DNA of 43,211 nt from an uncultured Aeromonadales bacterium. GTDB taxonomy: Bacteria > Pseudomonadota > Gammaproteobacteria > Enterobacterales > Succinivibrionaceae. The translations under genes and the position numbers were made by a program. Positions within the stretch are counted from its first letter, which is position 1, and every line of letters begins with the position of its first letter. The notes beneath the pieces were generated by a model that worked only from the letters and a program-made list of their open reading frames with translations, ran no database searches and had not been told where the DNA came from. This document shows positions 34,391-43,211 of the stretch, piece after piece. The DNA is taken from positions 1 through 43,211 of the forward strand of contig CACWLF010000009.1 of NCBI GenBank assembly GCA_902761645.1. Direction: 5' to 3'.

Positions 34391-37198
34391 ATGAGTGATT
34401 ATAAGAACACATTAAATCTGCCTGATACTGCATTTCCTATGAGGGGAGATTTGGCAAAGAGAGAGCCTGCAATGTTAAAGGCTTGGTATGAAGCTGGGTT
34501 ATATCAAAAGATTCGCGAGTCCAGAAGAGGAAGAAAATCCTTTATTCTTCACGATGGTCCCCCATATGCAAACGGTAATATTCATATAGGTCACTCTGTT
34601 AATAAAATTTTAAAGGATATCATCATTAAATCCAAGACACTGTCAGGATTTGATGCGCCTTATGTGCCGGGATGGGATTGTCATGGACTTCCTATTGAAT
34701 TGAAGGTTGAAGGTCTGGTTGGAAAACCGGGACAGAAGGTTTCAGCCGCCGAATTCAGAAAGGAATGCCGTAAATATGCAATGTCGCAGGTGAATGCACA
34801 GCGTGAGGATTTTAAACGTCTCGGTGTACTGGGCGACTGGGATAATCCGTATCTAACAATGAATTACAAAACCGAAGCTGAAATCATCAGATGTCTCGGC
34901 AAGGTTATCGAAAACGGTCATTTTGTAAAAGGCTTCAAGCCTGTTCACTGGTGCTGCGAGTGCGGTTCCGCTCTTGCTGAAGCGGAAGTTGAATATTATG
35001 ACAAGAAATCAATATCCATTGATGTTCGCTTCGCTGCTGTGGATGCTGCAAAAATCAGTGAAATCTTCAAGGCAAACGGTCAGGGCGGTATTTCAATAGT
35101 AATCTGGACAACAACTCCTTGGACTCTTCCTGCAAACAGAGCTGTTTGTCTTAATCCTGACTTTGAATATGTACTGGTTCAGGTTAACGGTGAAAATCCT
35201 GAACAGCTGATTTATGCCGAAGTTCTTCATGAGGAAGCGCTGGCAAGAGCCGGAATAACCGATTATCAGATTATCGGCCGATGCAGGGGAAGTGAACTGG
35301 AACTTCAGCGTTTCAAACATCCTTTCCTGAATTTTGATGTGCCTATTGTACTGGGATCTCATGTAACTACCGATTCCGGTACCGGTGCGGTGCACACTGC
35401 TCCAGGTCACGGTATGGATGACTATGTTGTAGGCTCCAAGTACCGTCTGGAGGTTGCAAATCCTGTTGATTCCAACGGTGTATTCTATCCTGATACCGAA
35501 TTTTTCGGAGGACAGAATGTTTTTGATGCAAACCCTAAGGTTGTTACTCTGCTGGCGGAGAAGGGCGCTCTGGTTAAAGCAAAGACCATAACCCACTCTT
35601 ATCCGCATTGCTGGCGCCATAAGACCCCTATTATCTTCAGAGCTACTCCTCAGTGGTTTATCACCATGGACGGTGCAGGACTGAGACAGCAGGCCCTTGA
35701 TGCCATCAAGGATGTTAAATGGATTCCGTCATGGGGTCAGAACAGAATTGAAGCAATGGTTGCCAATCGTCCTGACTGGTGTATTTCTCGTCAGAGAACC
35801 TGGGGTGTTCCTATCGCTCTGTTTGTCCATAGGGAAACTCAGGAATTACATCCTAGAACACAGGAACTGATAGAGGAAATAGCAAAGCGCGTAGAGAAGG
35901 AAGGTATTCAGGCTTGGTGGGATCTGGATCCTAAGGATTTGCTCGGAGCGGATGCCGAACAGTATGTTAAGGTTCCTGATACACTTGACGTATGGTTTGA
36001 TTCAGGTTCAACCCATACATCCGTGGTTGCGAACAGAGAGGAATTTAACGGTCAGCAAATTGATATGTATCTTGAAGGTTCGGATCAGCACCGCGGCTGG
36101 TTCATGTCTTCTCTGATGCTTTCTCAGGCCATTAACCATAAATCTCCTTACAGGGAAGTTCTGACTCACGGTTTCACCGTGGACGGTCAGGGCCGCAAGA
36201 TGAGTAAATCACTGGGTAATGTGGTTAGTCCGCAGGATGTACTGAAGAAACTCGGAGCTGATATTTTGCGTTTATGGGTGGCTTCAACCGATTACAGCGG
36301 TGAAATGACTGTATCTGATGAGATTCTCAAGAGATCGGCTGATGCATATCGTCGTATCAGAAACACAGCCCGTTTCCTGCTTGCCAATCTGAATGGTTTT
36401 GATCCTGAAAAGGATATGATTGCCAAAGACAAGATGGTTGTACTGGACAAGTGGGCTGTTGACTGCGCCTGTCAGTGTCAGAAGGAAATCCTGGCTGCAT
36501 ATGACAATTATGATTTCCATCAGGTGGTTCAGAAATTAATGAAGTTCTGCTCTATTGATATGGGTTCCTTCTACCTGGATATTATCAAGGACCGTCAGTA
36601 TACAGCTAAAAGCAACAGTATTGCCCGCCGCTCATGTCAGACTGCCCTGTATCTGATTTGCGAGGCAATGGTTAGATGGATGGCTCCGATCATGAGTTTC
36701 ACTGCAGATGAAATCTGGAAGCAGATGCCTGGAAAACGTGCGGAATTCGTGTTTACCGAGGAATGGTATCAGAATCTGTTTGAACTTGATGCCGATGAAA
36801 CCATGAACAATGATTACTGGGAAAAGATTAAACTGATCCGGGATGAGGTTAACAAACAGCTTGAAAACAAACGTAATGACAAGGAAATCGGCGGTTCACT
36901 GCAGGCTGAGGTGACCCTCTACTGTTCCGATGAAATTGCTGATGCTCTGGAGAAACTGGAGGATGAACTGAGATTTGTTCTGATTACCTCAAAGGCGCAG
37001 GTGGTGCGCGGACAGAATTCATCAGATGCAGTTAAGTCGGAAATGGACGGCCTTTCCATCAGTGTTGTTCCTTCACAATTCCAGAAATGTGAAAGATGCT
37101 GGCACTATGTTGAATCCGTGGGTCATACCAGACCGGGGATCTGCGATCGCTGTGCAAAGAATATTGATGAAGACGGCGAAATCCGCAAGTTTGCATAA
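34391..37198 (+). CDS. ileS: Isoleucine-tRNA ligase
   Basis: IleRS charges tRNA-Ile. The 935-residue length matches the bacterial type I enzyme. Motifs are the class I HIGH signature (HIGH, residues 65-68, in [15 protein letters not shown]), the editing domain in the middle ([13 protein letters not shown]), the second signature [10 protein letters not shown], and a C-terminal zinc finger with CERCWHY and GICDRCAKN. The ATG at 34391 has a weak ribosome-binding site. It is followed by lspA and ispH but with a strong terminator in between. Confidence 0.97.
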   Translation: MSDYKNTLNLPDTAFPMRGDLAKREPAMLKAWYEAGLYQKIRESRRGRKSFILHDGPPYANGNIHIGHSVNKILKDIIIKSKTLSGFDAPYVPGWDCHGLPIELKVEGLVGKPGQKVSAAEFRKECRKYAMSQVNAQREDFKRLGVLGDWDNPYLTMNYKTEAEIIRCLGKVIENGHFVKGFKPVHWCCECGSALAEAEVEYYDKKSISIDVRFAAVDAAKISEIFKANGQGGISIVIWTTTPWTLPANRAVCLNPDFEYVLVQVNGENPEQLIYAEVLHEEALARAGITDYQIIGRCRGSELELQRFKHPFLNFDVPIVLGSHVTTDSGTGAVHTAPGHGMDDYVVGSKYRLEVANPVDSNGVFYPDTEFFGGQNVFDANPKVVTLLAEKGALVKAKTITHSYPHCWRHKTPIIFRATPQWFITMDGAGLRQQALDAIKDVKWIPSWGQNRIEAMVANRPDWCISRQRTWGVPIALFVHRETQELHPRTQELIEEIAKRVEKEGIQAWWDLDPKDLLGADAEQYVKVPDTLDVWFDSGSTHTSVVANREEFNGQQIDMYLEGSDQHRGWFMSSLMLSQAINHKSPYREVLTHGFTVDGQGRKMSKSLGNVVSPQDVLKKLGADILRLWVASTDYSGEMTVSDEILKRSADAYRRIRNTARFLLANLNGFDPEKDMIAKDKMVVLDKWAVDCACQCQKEILAAYDNYDFHQVVQKLMKFCSIDMGSFYLDIIKDRQYTAKSNSIARRSCQTALYLICEAMVRWMAPIMSFTADEIWKQMPGKRAEFVFTEEWYQNLFELDADETMNNDYWEKIKLIRDEVNKQLENKRNDKEIGGSLQAEVTLYCSDEIADALEKLEDELRFVLITSKAQVVRGQNSSDAVKSEMDGLSISVVPSQFQKCERCWHYVESVGHTRPGICDRCAKNIDEDGEIRKFA

Positions 37199-37213
37199 GT
37201 AGTTTATTTTTCG

Positions 37214-37248
37214 GGATCTGTTGGCAGAAGTTCTACAGATCCTTTTTT
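37214..37248 (+). terminator. Rho-independent terminator between ileS and lspA
   Basis: A perfect 8-bp stem, GGATCTGT (37214-37221) with ACAGATCC (37235-37242), and a 13-nt loop are followed by six T. It lies 15 nt after ileS and 24 nt before lspA. Confidence 0.85.
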
Positions 37249-37272
37249 GTATTAATTTTATGGAGTTTTGTA

Positions 37273-37776
37273 GTGAAACTGTCTTCGTCTGGATTGTTTT
37301 ACAGCTGGGTTGCACTGCTTACGATAATTGTGGATCAGATATCCAAGGATATTGTAGTCAGAAATATTCCCTACCACGGAAATATAGAAATATTTTCTTG
37401 GTTTTCTCTTACCCATGTGTACAACACTGGTGCCGCGTTTAGTTTTCTGGCTTCTCAGTCAGGATGGCAGAGTTATTTGTTTCTGGCAATTGCTGCGGTT
37501 GTCTCTATAGGAATCATTGCGTATCTTGCAAAGATACCTATGCAGTCCAAAGCTACAGCTGTCAGTCTTAATCTGGTTCTTGGCGGAGCCATCGGAAATG
37601 CGATAGATCGCGTATTCCATTCTCATGTAGTTGATTTTATTTCTGTTTATGTTAAAGATGTGTTTAATTATCCGGCCTTTAATATTGCAGACAGTGCCAT
37701 TTGTGTCGGTGCTTTTTTACTGGTTGTAATTTCAATTTTTGCCAAAGATCCGAAAATAGAGGTTGATAAGTCCTGA
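37273..37776 (+). CDS. lspA: Lipoprotein signal peptidase
   Basis: LspA is the inner-membrane aspartic protease that removes signal peptides from prolipoproteins. The 167-residue protein has four membrane helices. The conserved boxes are [30 protein letters not shown] with catalytic Asp121, and FNIADSAI with catalytic Asp140. The start is GTG 37273 with GGAG about 8 nt upstream. The stop overlaps the ispH ATG by one base (TGATG). The longer frame from 37221 is in another reading frame and is not real. Confidence 0.95.
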   Translation: MKLSSSGLFYSWVALLTIIVDQISKDIVVRNIPYHGNIEIFSWFSLTHVYNTGAAFSFLASQSGWQSYLFLAIAAVVSIGIIAYLAKIPMQSKATAVSLNLVLGGAIGNAIDRVFHSHVVDFISVYVKDVFNYPAFNIADSAICVGAFLLVVISIFAKDPKIEVDKS

Positions 37777-38714
37777 TGGAAAGAACAGTATATCTTGCAA
37801 ACCCACGCGGTTTCTGTGCCGGTGTTTCCCGTGCCATTTCAATTGTGGAAGCTGCCATAGAGAAATTCGGAGCTCCGATATATGTTCATCACGAGGTTGT
37901 TCATAACCGCTATGTGGTTGATGATTTAAGGCAGAGAGGTGCTATCTTTATTGAATCGCTTGATGAAGTTCCTGATAACTCCATTCTGATCTTCTCTGCT
38001 CACGGCGTTGCTCTTTCGGTGGAAAATGAGGCAAAAAGCAGACCTTTGACAGTTTTTGATGCAACGTGCCCTCTGGTTAGTAAGGTTCACATAGAGGTAA
38101 GAATACTTTCCAAAAAGGCTGAAGAGGTGATCATGATTGGGCACCGCGGACATCCTGAGGTTGTAGCAACACTTGGACAGTATACCAATGAGGACAAGGG
38201 AATATATCTGATAGAAAGGGAAACGGATATTGATTCACTGGAGGTTAAGGATCCTTCGCGCCTTTCATACGTAACGCAAACCACTTTGAGCATAGATGAA
38301 AGCAAAAAGATCATTGCGTCACTCAAACAGAGATACCCTCTCATTCAGGGTCCTCGGAAGGATGATATCTGCTATGCGACCCAGGCACGACAGAATGCCG
38401 TAAACAATCTTGCCGAGAAGGTTGATTTGTTCATTGTGGTCGGTTCGGTTAATTCATCGAATTCAAACCGTCTGAGGGAACTTGCTTCTTCACACGGATG
38501 CAGAGCCTATCTGATAGATGATATTTCCCAGATACAGGACAGCTGGTTTGATGAGCAGACAGAAAATATAGGTATTACAGCCGGAGCTTCCGCGCCAGAT
38601 GTTCTGATAGATCAGGTTGTCGGATATATTAAGGAAAATTACCATGCTGAGGTTGTGGAAACTGAAGGTGAAATAGAAAACCGGAATTTTGAAATACCGA
38701 GCGGTCTGAGATAG
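37776..38714 (+). CDS. ispH: 4-hydroxy-3-methylbut-2-enyl diphosphate reductase
   Basis: IspH is the last enzyme of the MEP isoprenoid pathway and makes IPP and DMAPP. The 312-residue protein carries the three cysteines of its Fe-S cluster: Cys14 (GFCAGVSRA), Cys98 ([11 protein letters not shown]) and Cys199 ([11 protein letters not shown]). The [14 protein letters not shown] segment supplies a conserved histidine. It is translationally coupled to lspA. The fkpB gene that often lies between lspA and ispH is absent. Confidence 0.96.
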   Translation: MERTVYLANPRGFCAGVSRAISIVEAAIEKFGAPIYVHHEVVHNRYVVDDLRQRGAIFIESLDEVPDNSILIFSAHGVALSVENEAKSRPLTVFDATCPLVSKVHIEVRILSKKAEEVIMIGHRGHPEVVATLGQYTNEDKGIYLIERETDIDSLEVKDPSRLSYVTQTTLSIDESKKIIASLKQRYPLIQGPRKDDICYATQARQNAVNNLAEKVDLFIVVGSVNSSNSNRLRELASSHGCRAYLIDDISQIQDSWFDEQTENIGITAGASAPDVLIDQVVGYIKENYHAEVVETEGEIENRNFEIPSGLR

Positions 38715-38783
38715 GCAGTTGCAGACAGAATGCAGTACTAATTTGTCAGTGCAGGTATAACATTAGAAAAATAAGGAATTTAT

Positions 38784-39782
38784 ATGATTTTTAATCCCAA
38801 TATGAATAAAGTGACACTTGATCAGTCCATTCAATGGGTGACAAAAGGTTTTAAGGAAATTGTAAAAAATTACCGGTTGTTCGGATTAAATGTCATGAGT
38901 GTTTTTGTAATAACCTCCTGCATAGATCTGTTTTCTGCCAGGATGCCTGTGTTAAACGTACTGTACGTAATGTACTTCTGCATTCTGGGGACAGTAATCC
39001 TGAATCTGTATAATTCAAGAAACCGACAGGACCACCTGATAAGCCTTTTTGCCGGATTCAGACCTCCGTACGTGCGCAGACTGATGACTTCAGGTATTCT
39101 GTTCTGCATCGGTTTTATTGTTACTCTTATTGTTTCCATGATTTTCCTTTACTATAAAGGTTTTTTCAATCAGGAAAATATAGAGCAGCTCCAGATGGTG
39201 ACTGAAAGACTGTCATCTCCTGCAGCGCTTAAACAGCTGGAGGAAGTTATATCCAATATGGGGGCAAAACAGTTTGATTTCGGAGCTTTCAGGGAAATTT
39301 TCCCGAACGTCGATCTGGGAAAGATCGCAATGCTTACACAGCAGCTGGTTATTGCCATAGAGATTTTTCTGATTATCTTCTTAATTGTATTCTGTTATTT
39401 CTGGCTGGTTCCGTATTTCTGCACATTGTGCTATGAAGATCTTAAATACAAAAGAATCAATATGTATGCCTTATCGTTTAAAGCCGCTTTCAGTTTAAAA
39501 AATATTTTGCCTTTGTTCAGTTTCGGCATTTCTTTGTGTGTAATCATAGTTCTGTACAATTTCCTTCTGGTGGAAGTTATAAATTCCGTTTCAAATATGC
39601 CGGTAAGAATATTGCTGGAGGATTTGAAGGATGCCGTAAGCAGCTGCTTTATGCTGTACTCCGGATATTTTATGTTTCTGGACTTGTTTTCAAATCATGA
39701 GGAGGAAAAGCAGGAAGTTGCGGCACAGAATATTTCAGACAAAAACAAGATGGCGGCGAATGTTGAAGTGAAGAAGCTTTAG
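38784..39782 (+). CDS. Uncharacterised multi-pass membrane protein
   Basis: I do not recognise the family. The 332-residue protein has about six hydrophobic helices (roughly residues 35-52, 56-76, 106-132, 190-215, 245-275 and 288-312), with an amphipathic loop between helices 3 and 4. The short N-terminal part (SIQWVTKGFKEIVKNYRLFG) resembles the start of BPSS1780-type inner-membrane proteins, but the match is slight. The C-terminus is charged and cytoplasmic-looking. The ATG has AAGGA at a good distance. It follows ispH by 69 nt and may be read from the same transcript. Confidence 0.8.
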   Translation: MIFNPNMNKVTLDQSIQWVTKGFKEIVKNYRLFGLNVMSVFVITSCIDLFSARMPVLNVLYVMYFCILGTVILNLYNSRNRQDHLISLFAGFRPPYVRRLMTSGILFCIGFIVTLIVSMIFLYYKGFFNQENIEQLQMVTERLSSPAALKQLEEVISNMGAKQFDFGAFREIFPNVDLGKIAMLTQQLVIAIEIFLIIFLIVFCYFWLVPYFCTLCYEDLKYKRINMYALSFKAAFSLKNILPLFSFGISLCVIIVLYNFLLVEVINSVSNMPVRILLEDLKDAVSSCFMLYSGYFMFLDLFSNHEEEKQEVAAQNISDKNKMAANVEVKKL

Positions 39783-39863
39783 TATGCCGTCGGTAATGTT
39801 TAAAACAGTGATTTGTTCAATGAATTTCCGGTTCAAAGCCGGAATACAGCATGGAGAGTAGTT

Positions 39864-40682
39864 ATGTACCAGATAGTTACTATAATTGCAATTTTAGCTG
39901 TCAGCGGGTGTTTTGCCGGATTTCTGGCAGGGCTTCTGGGTGTCGGCGGAGGAATAATATTTGTTCCGGTAATATTTTTTCTGCTAGAGAATTATTTTCA
40001 CATCGAGCCCGATATCGCAATCACCATTGCGACAGCAACATCACTGATGTGTATGATTCCTACATCTCTGTCATCATGTCTGTCACACTACCGGAAGGAT
40101 AATATTGAATTATCAATTTTAAAACGCTGGTTTCCGATTTTGATTGCCGGTGTGATTGCCGGAACTCTTGTATCAGCCAGATACGGCGGAACCTGGCTTA
40201 CAATTTTGTTCGGATTTATAATTATAACGGCAAGTCTGAACATGCTGTTAAGAGCAAAGGCTCCTCCTCTAAGAGAGTCATTGCCCGGGATGGCAGGACA
40301 GAGCCTTATTGCTGTTTTTGTATCATTTTTTTCGGTAATGCTTGGTATAGGTGGCGGAACTCTTTCTGTTCCGTTACTGACGGCTTTTAATGTTCCTGCC
40401 CGCAAAGCAATAGGAACAGCATCATCCATAGGATTGATTATTTGTTTACCGGGTGCAATAAGCACGCTGATTTTTTCCGAGCACCCCGGTATTCCGGCAG
40501 ATCTCCTTTTTGTTGGAAAAATCAGTTTTCTGGCCGTTTTCTGCATTGTGCCGTTTTCTGCTTTATGTGCACCTTTAGGAGTAAAAATCAACAGGAGGAT
40601 CAATCCTGTTCTTTTAAAGAGACTGTTCGGCATAATGATGATTATTACCGGGTTGAAAATGCTGCACAGTGCATTAGGTTAA
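39864..40682 (+). CDS. TauE/SafE family sulfite/organosulfonate exporter-like permease
   Basis: This 272-residue membrane protein has about eight helices and the two-fold repeat of the TauE/SafE (DUF81) family: GFLAGLLGVGGGIIFVPVIF in the first half and SVMLGIGGGTLSVPLLTAF in the second. Related proteins move sulfur-containing anions, but the substrate is unknown here. I chose ATG 39864, with GGAGAG at 39853-39858. The frame is open to a TTG at 39813, which adds 17 polar residues without a ribosome-binding site. It follows the membrane protein gene by 81 nt. Confidence 0.9.
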   Translation: MYQIVTIIAILAVSGCFAGFLAGLLGVGGGIIFVPVIFFLLENYFHIEPDIAITIATATSLMCMIPTSLSSCLSHYRKDNIELSILKRWFPILIAGVIAGTLVSARYGGTWLTILFGFIIITASLNMLLRAKAPPLRESLPGMAGQSLIAVFVSFFSVMLGIGGGTLSVPLLTAFNVPARKAIGTASSIGLIICLPGAISTLIFSEHPGIPADLLFVGKISFLAVFCIVPFSALCAPLGVKINRRINPVLLKRLFGIMMIITGLKMLHSALG

Positions 40683-40740
40683 AAAACTGTGTTGTTACGG
40701 GTTCAAGATATTTATATTTTTGATTATATACGGGTGATTT

Positions 40741-41508
40741 ATGAATAGATTGTTTGCTGCTGGTTTGTCGGCGCTGATTTGCGTGAATTGCATGGCTGCC
40801 GACTGGGAATTGCTCAAAATTGATGATCATTATGCAGAAATTAATTCCGATAAGGGGCTTGTGCTGAGCATTGGCAAGGTTGATTATAAAGATGTTGTGC
40901 AGGATGTAACACATATGTCTGAAATCAACAAATGCGACAAACCGGTTTTTGCCGATAAAAATGAATCTTTTATTGTGCGGAACTGTAAAATCGGAAATAT
41001 AAAACAAAATGTCTATGCCAGAATAGATGCTTCCGGCAGCGATGAGATGAATACTGATGCAAAACTATTAAGATATGTTCAGGTTTATTTAGTGGGAGAT
41101 GAACTGTCGGATCTGAGTTATGAAAAGGAAGCCCTGGCATTCCTGGACAAAAATTATATTGACAATCCGTATCAGGACTGGATTGTCAACAAGGTTTCCA
41201 GTGAACCTTCCGCAATGCTGGTGGAAAATCAGTCTTTAAAAACAGTCATAACTGTTAATCTGTCGGAGTATCCTCATGAAGAGAATTTCAGCAAGGACAA
41301 ATATATATCCGAACTGGCCAAAACACTGTTATGTGAGGATACCGAACTGACAGACGGTATATATGTAATGAGCAGGTGCTCGACATTTAAGGTTTATGAA
41401 GTAAGGGATTTGAAGGATTCTCAGTATGTGATATACGGTATAAGCTCTGATTCCTATTCCAATCCCGAGGTGAAAAACAAAATCGGGGAAATACATAAGA
41501 AACTGTAA
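40741..41508 (+). CDS. Exported protein of unknown function
   Basis: The 255-residue protein begins with a signal peptide (MNRLFAAGLSALICVNCMA, probable cleavage after Ala19, before ADWE). The mature part is acidic and mixed alpha/beta with scattered cysteines (Cys66, Cys82 and two near the C-terminus) that could form disulfides in the periplasm. I recognise no domain. A GGTG lies just before the ATG. It is followed by a terminator-like hairpin at 41576-41635. No functional link to its neighbours is visible. Confidence 0.8.
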   Translation: MNRLFAAGLSALICVNCMAADWELLKIDDHYAEINSDKGLVLSIGKVDYKDVVQDVTHMSEINKCDKPVFADKNESFIVRNCKIGNIKQNVYARIDASGSDEMNTDAKLLRYVQVYLVGDELSDLSYEKEALAFLDKNYIDNPYQDWIVNKVSSEPSAMLVENQSLKTVITVNLSEYPHEENFSKDKYISELAKTLLCEDTELTDGIYVMSRCSTFKVYEVRDLKDSQYVIYGISSDSYSNPEVKNKIGEIHKKL

Positions 41509-41937
41509 TTCTGCCGGTTAAGTATGGATTTCAGCATTGTACTGAATGATGTATTTAACCTGAATTTATGTATTGCGCTGAACATCACACTTGACGGTTG
41601 TTATTGTTTGCATAGATGTTCAGCGTACTTTTTTTAAATTATCATATTGAAATATCTATAAATTTTTTTATATTCTTTTTATAGAATTTTTGAACCTATC
41701 ACATTATTATCTTTTTTATTTCAATATACTCTATATTAAAGCAGATCTGTTATGAAACTGTAGATCTTCTGTTTTCAAAGATCTTTGCTGCGTTTAAGTG
41801 TGTTCTATTTGGCTGCGTTTGTTAAGGGTGTTCTGATACGCACAAGCAGGATAAGTGAAAGCAGAGGTTTTATTGTTTTATCGGTTTCTTTATGGTTGTT
41901 GTGGATCAATATTGGTTGAGATTATAGTGAGGTTGTT
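41509..41937. other. Non-coding stretch before the chemoreceptor gene
   Basis: About 430 nt, AT-rich in the middle. It holds the terminator at 41576-41635 and must hold the chemoreceptor promoter. I looked for a flagellar-type promoter (TAAA with GCCGATAA) and did not find one. Confidence 0.45.
41576..41635 (+). terminator. Rho-independent terminator with a long loop
   Basis: An 11-bp perfect stem (41576-41586 with 41615-41625) with a 28-nt loop is followed after three bases by seven T. It ends the transcript of the exported-protein gene. Confidence 0.65.
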
Positions 41938-43056
41938 TTGAAAAATTTCATTTCCCTGTTGTGTGTCCTGGCTGTGATTTCGGTAGCAGTATCTTTATGG
42001 GCGGTAATGGGCGGTGCAAAGACCGCTGTTGTTATTCTGCTGATAGTATCGCTGATACTGCTGGCTTGCGTGGGATTTTTCGGACTCAGATTCTGGAACT
42101 CGTTCGTATGTTCATCCAAATCGCTGTCGCGAATTGAACGTAAAATAGAAGAGGATGATTCTGACTATCTGTCTGAGGATTCTGAACTTGGTTATAAACT
42201 GTTTAAAATTCTTAATAAAATCAAATCATCCTATCAGGATCGAAAGGATGAAACTTTCGCTGTAATTAACGAATCATTTGATTTTCAGAAAAGATCAAAT
42301 GAACATCTGATTAAATCCTCCGAGGAGGTCCTGTCTCAGGTGATTGCAGCGGCCGCCGCCGCTGAGGAAATGTCCTCAACTTCAGGGGAAATTTCCAAAA
42401 ACTGCAACAAGGCCGCGTTAAATTCCGATGAAGCCAGAAATCTTGCCAATGAAGGTATGAATGTGGTGCAGTCAACTGTTGCAAATATCAGAGGTCATAG
42501 CAAAAAGACCAAGGAAGATGCCCAGATAATCGTAAAACTGAGTGAACAGACTCAGAAAATCGATTCGATTATTTCCACCATTCAGGAAATTGCAGCCCAG
42601 ACTAATCTTCTGGCTTTGAATGCGGCAATTGAGGCTGCGCGCGCCGGCGAACATGGACGCGGATTTGCTGTGGTTGCGGATGAAGTTAGAGCGTTGGCTG
42701 CAAGAACCGCTCAGTCCACAACGGAAATCAGTGAAATGATTTCAAATGTGCAGGAAGATGCAAAGACTGCAAGTTTATCCATAGAATCAACAGTAGGTCA
42801 GATGGATGAGGTTGCAGCATCGGCGGAAAAACTGCAGGATACATTAAATAATATCACCGCCATGATTCTGGATGTGAACCAGGAAATTATTCAGATTGCT
42901 ACGGCTACCGAACAGCAGACTGCGACATCGTCCGAAATGTCAAGTACCATTCAGGGTATTACAGAAAAAGTATCCAATATGAATGAGAATATTGTTGAAA
43001 TTGATAAAGAAGCGGATGGTATTGCACAGAAATACCGCGACATAGTGGCTGGCTAG
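41938..43056 (+). CDS. Methyl-accepting chemotaxis protein without a periplasmic sensor domain
   Basis: This 372-residue chemoreceptor has two membrane helices (about 4-22 and 28-50) separated by only a few residues (MGGAKT), so there is no periplasmic ligand domain. The cytoplasmic part is a long helical hairpin with the highly conserved tip [38 protein letters not shown], which binds CheW and CheA. Glu/Gln-rich methylation-type stretches flank it (for example [14 protein letters not shown]). The start is TTG 41938 with GAGG at 41929-41932. No other chemotaxis genes are nearby. It may sense a membrane or cytoplasmic cue. Confidence 0.93.
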   Translation: MKNFISLLCVLAVISVAVSLWAVMGGAKTAVVILLIVSLILLACVGFFGLRFWNSFVCSSKSLSRIERKIEEDDSDYLSEDSELGYKLFKILNKIKSSYQDRKDETFAVINESFDFQKRSNEHLIKSSEEVLSQVIAAAAAAEEMSSTSGEISKNCNKAALNSDEARNLANEGMNVVQSTVANIRGHSKKTKEDAQIIVKLSEQTQKIDSIISTIQEIAAQTNLLALNAAIEAARAGEHGRGFAVVADEVRALAARTAQSTTEISEMISNVQEDAKTASLSIESTVGQMDEVAASAEKLQDTLNNITAMILDVNQEIIQIATATEQQTATSSEMSSTIQGITEKVSNMNENIVEIDKEADGIAQKYRDIVAG

Positions 43057-43085
43057 TTATATTTGACCTTTTGGTTGGTTTATGA

Positions 43086-43117
43086 AACTTCCGGATATGA
43101 TGGTTCGGAAGTTTTTT
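43086..43117 (+). terminator. Rho-independent terminator after the chemoreceptor gene
   Basis: A perfect 8-bp stem, AACTTCCG (43086-43093) with CGGAAGTT (43106-43113), and a 12-nt loop run into six T (43112-43117), 29 nt after the stop. Confidence 0.88.
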
Positions 43118-43211
43118 ATTTGCATATTTATTAAATTTTAGTTTGATTACTTTGCCGTATAGTGTGAAAATTAGCACTATTGGTACAATAATTCGGATCG
43201 CTTTAATATAT

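Overview
The window looks like a chromosomal segment of an anaerobic or facultative gammaproteobacterium with an AT-leaning genome. Gammaproteobacterial signatures are parC-plsC, pepA-holC, an rpsT gene with a TTG start, and an ileS-lspA-ispH group next to murJ-ribF. A cytoplasmic molybdenum formate dehydrogenase with a GltD-type FAD subunit, NADP-type glutamate dehydrogenase and a compact chemoreceptor fit a motile gut or rumen anaerobe. A Succinivibrionaceae relative is my best guess, but this is inference from gene content only.

Layout. (1) 102-6792: molybdenum cofactor genes moaA, moaC and mobA, then the two subunits of a formate dehydrogenase that needs that cofactor. (2) 6907-10895: a DUF3737 beta-helix protein, a MATE exporter, a MalY/PatB-type C-S lyase and a MerR regulator in one operon. 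Its promoter has the 19-bp MerR-type spacer and a perfect dyad, with a second dyad 41 bp downstream. An aldo/keto reductase gene converges on the operon. (3) 11905-13879: gdhA and tRNA-Trp on the minus strand. (4) 14014-16906: exbB/exbD-like genes fused in one operon to a FecCD-type permease and an ABC ATPase. (5) 16914-21167: an IS66-family transposon carrying a passenger gene. It is bounded by an exact 8-bp target duplication and contains a complete inner IS66 (tnpA, tnpB and a frameshifted tnpC). (6) 21194-24646: a 1128-residue DUF2169 plus pentapeptide-repeat protein of the kind associated with type VI secretion. (7) 25117-28256: parC and plsC. (8) 28527-33137, minus strand: pepA-holC and murJ-ribF. 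(9) 33551-38714: rpsT, ileS, lspA and ispH. (10) 38784-43056: an unknown membrane protein, a TauE/SafE permease, an unknown exported protein and a chemoreceptor.

How the genes work together. The MoaA/MoaC/MobA products feed cofactor to the formate dehydrogenase, whose partner subunit should pass electrons to or from a pyridine nucleotide. The MerR operon reads as an autoregulated stress or efflux unit. The housekeeping region is a rearranged version of the common rpsT/murJ-ribF-ileS-lspA-ispH locus: the rpsT-murJ-ribF block appears inverted, and ileS has its own promoter.

The most distinctive signals are the passenger-carrying IS66 unit with several nested left ends, the paired MerR dyads, and the orphan DUF2169-pentapeptide giant. 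No CRISPR array, rRNA or phage genes were seen. All family names come from reading motifs by eye, without database searches.
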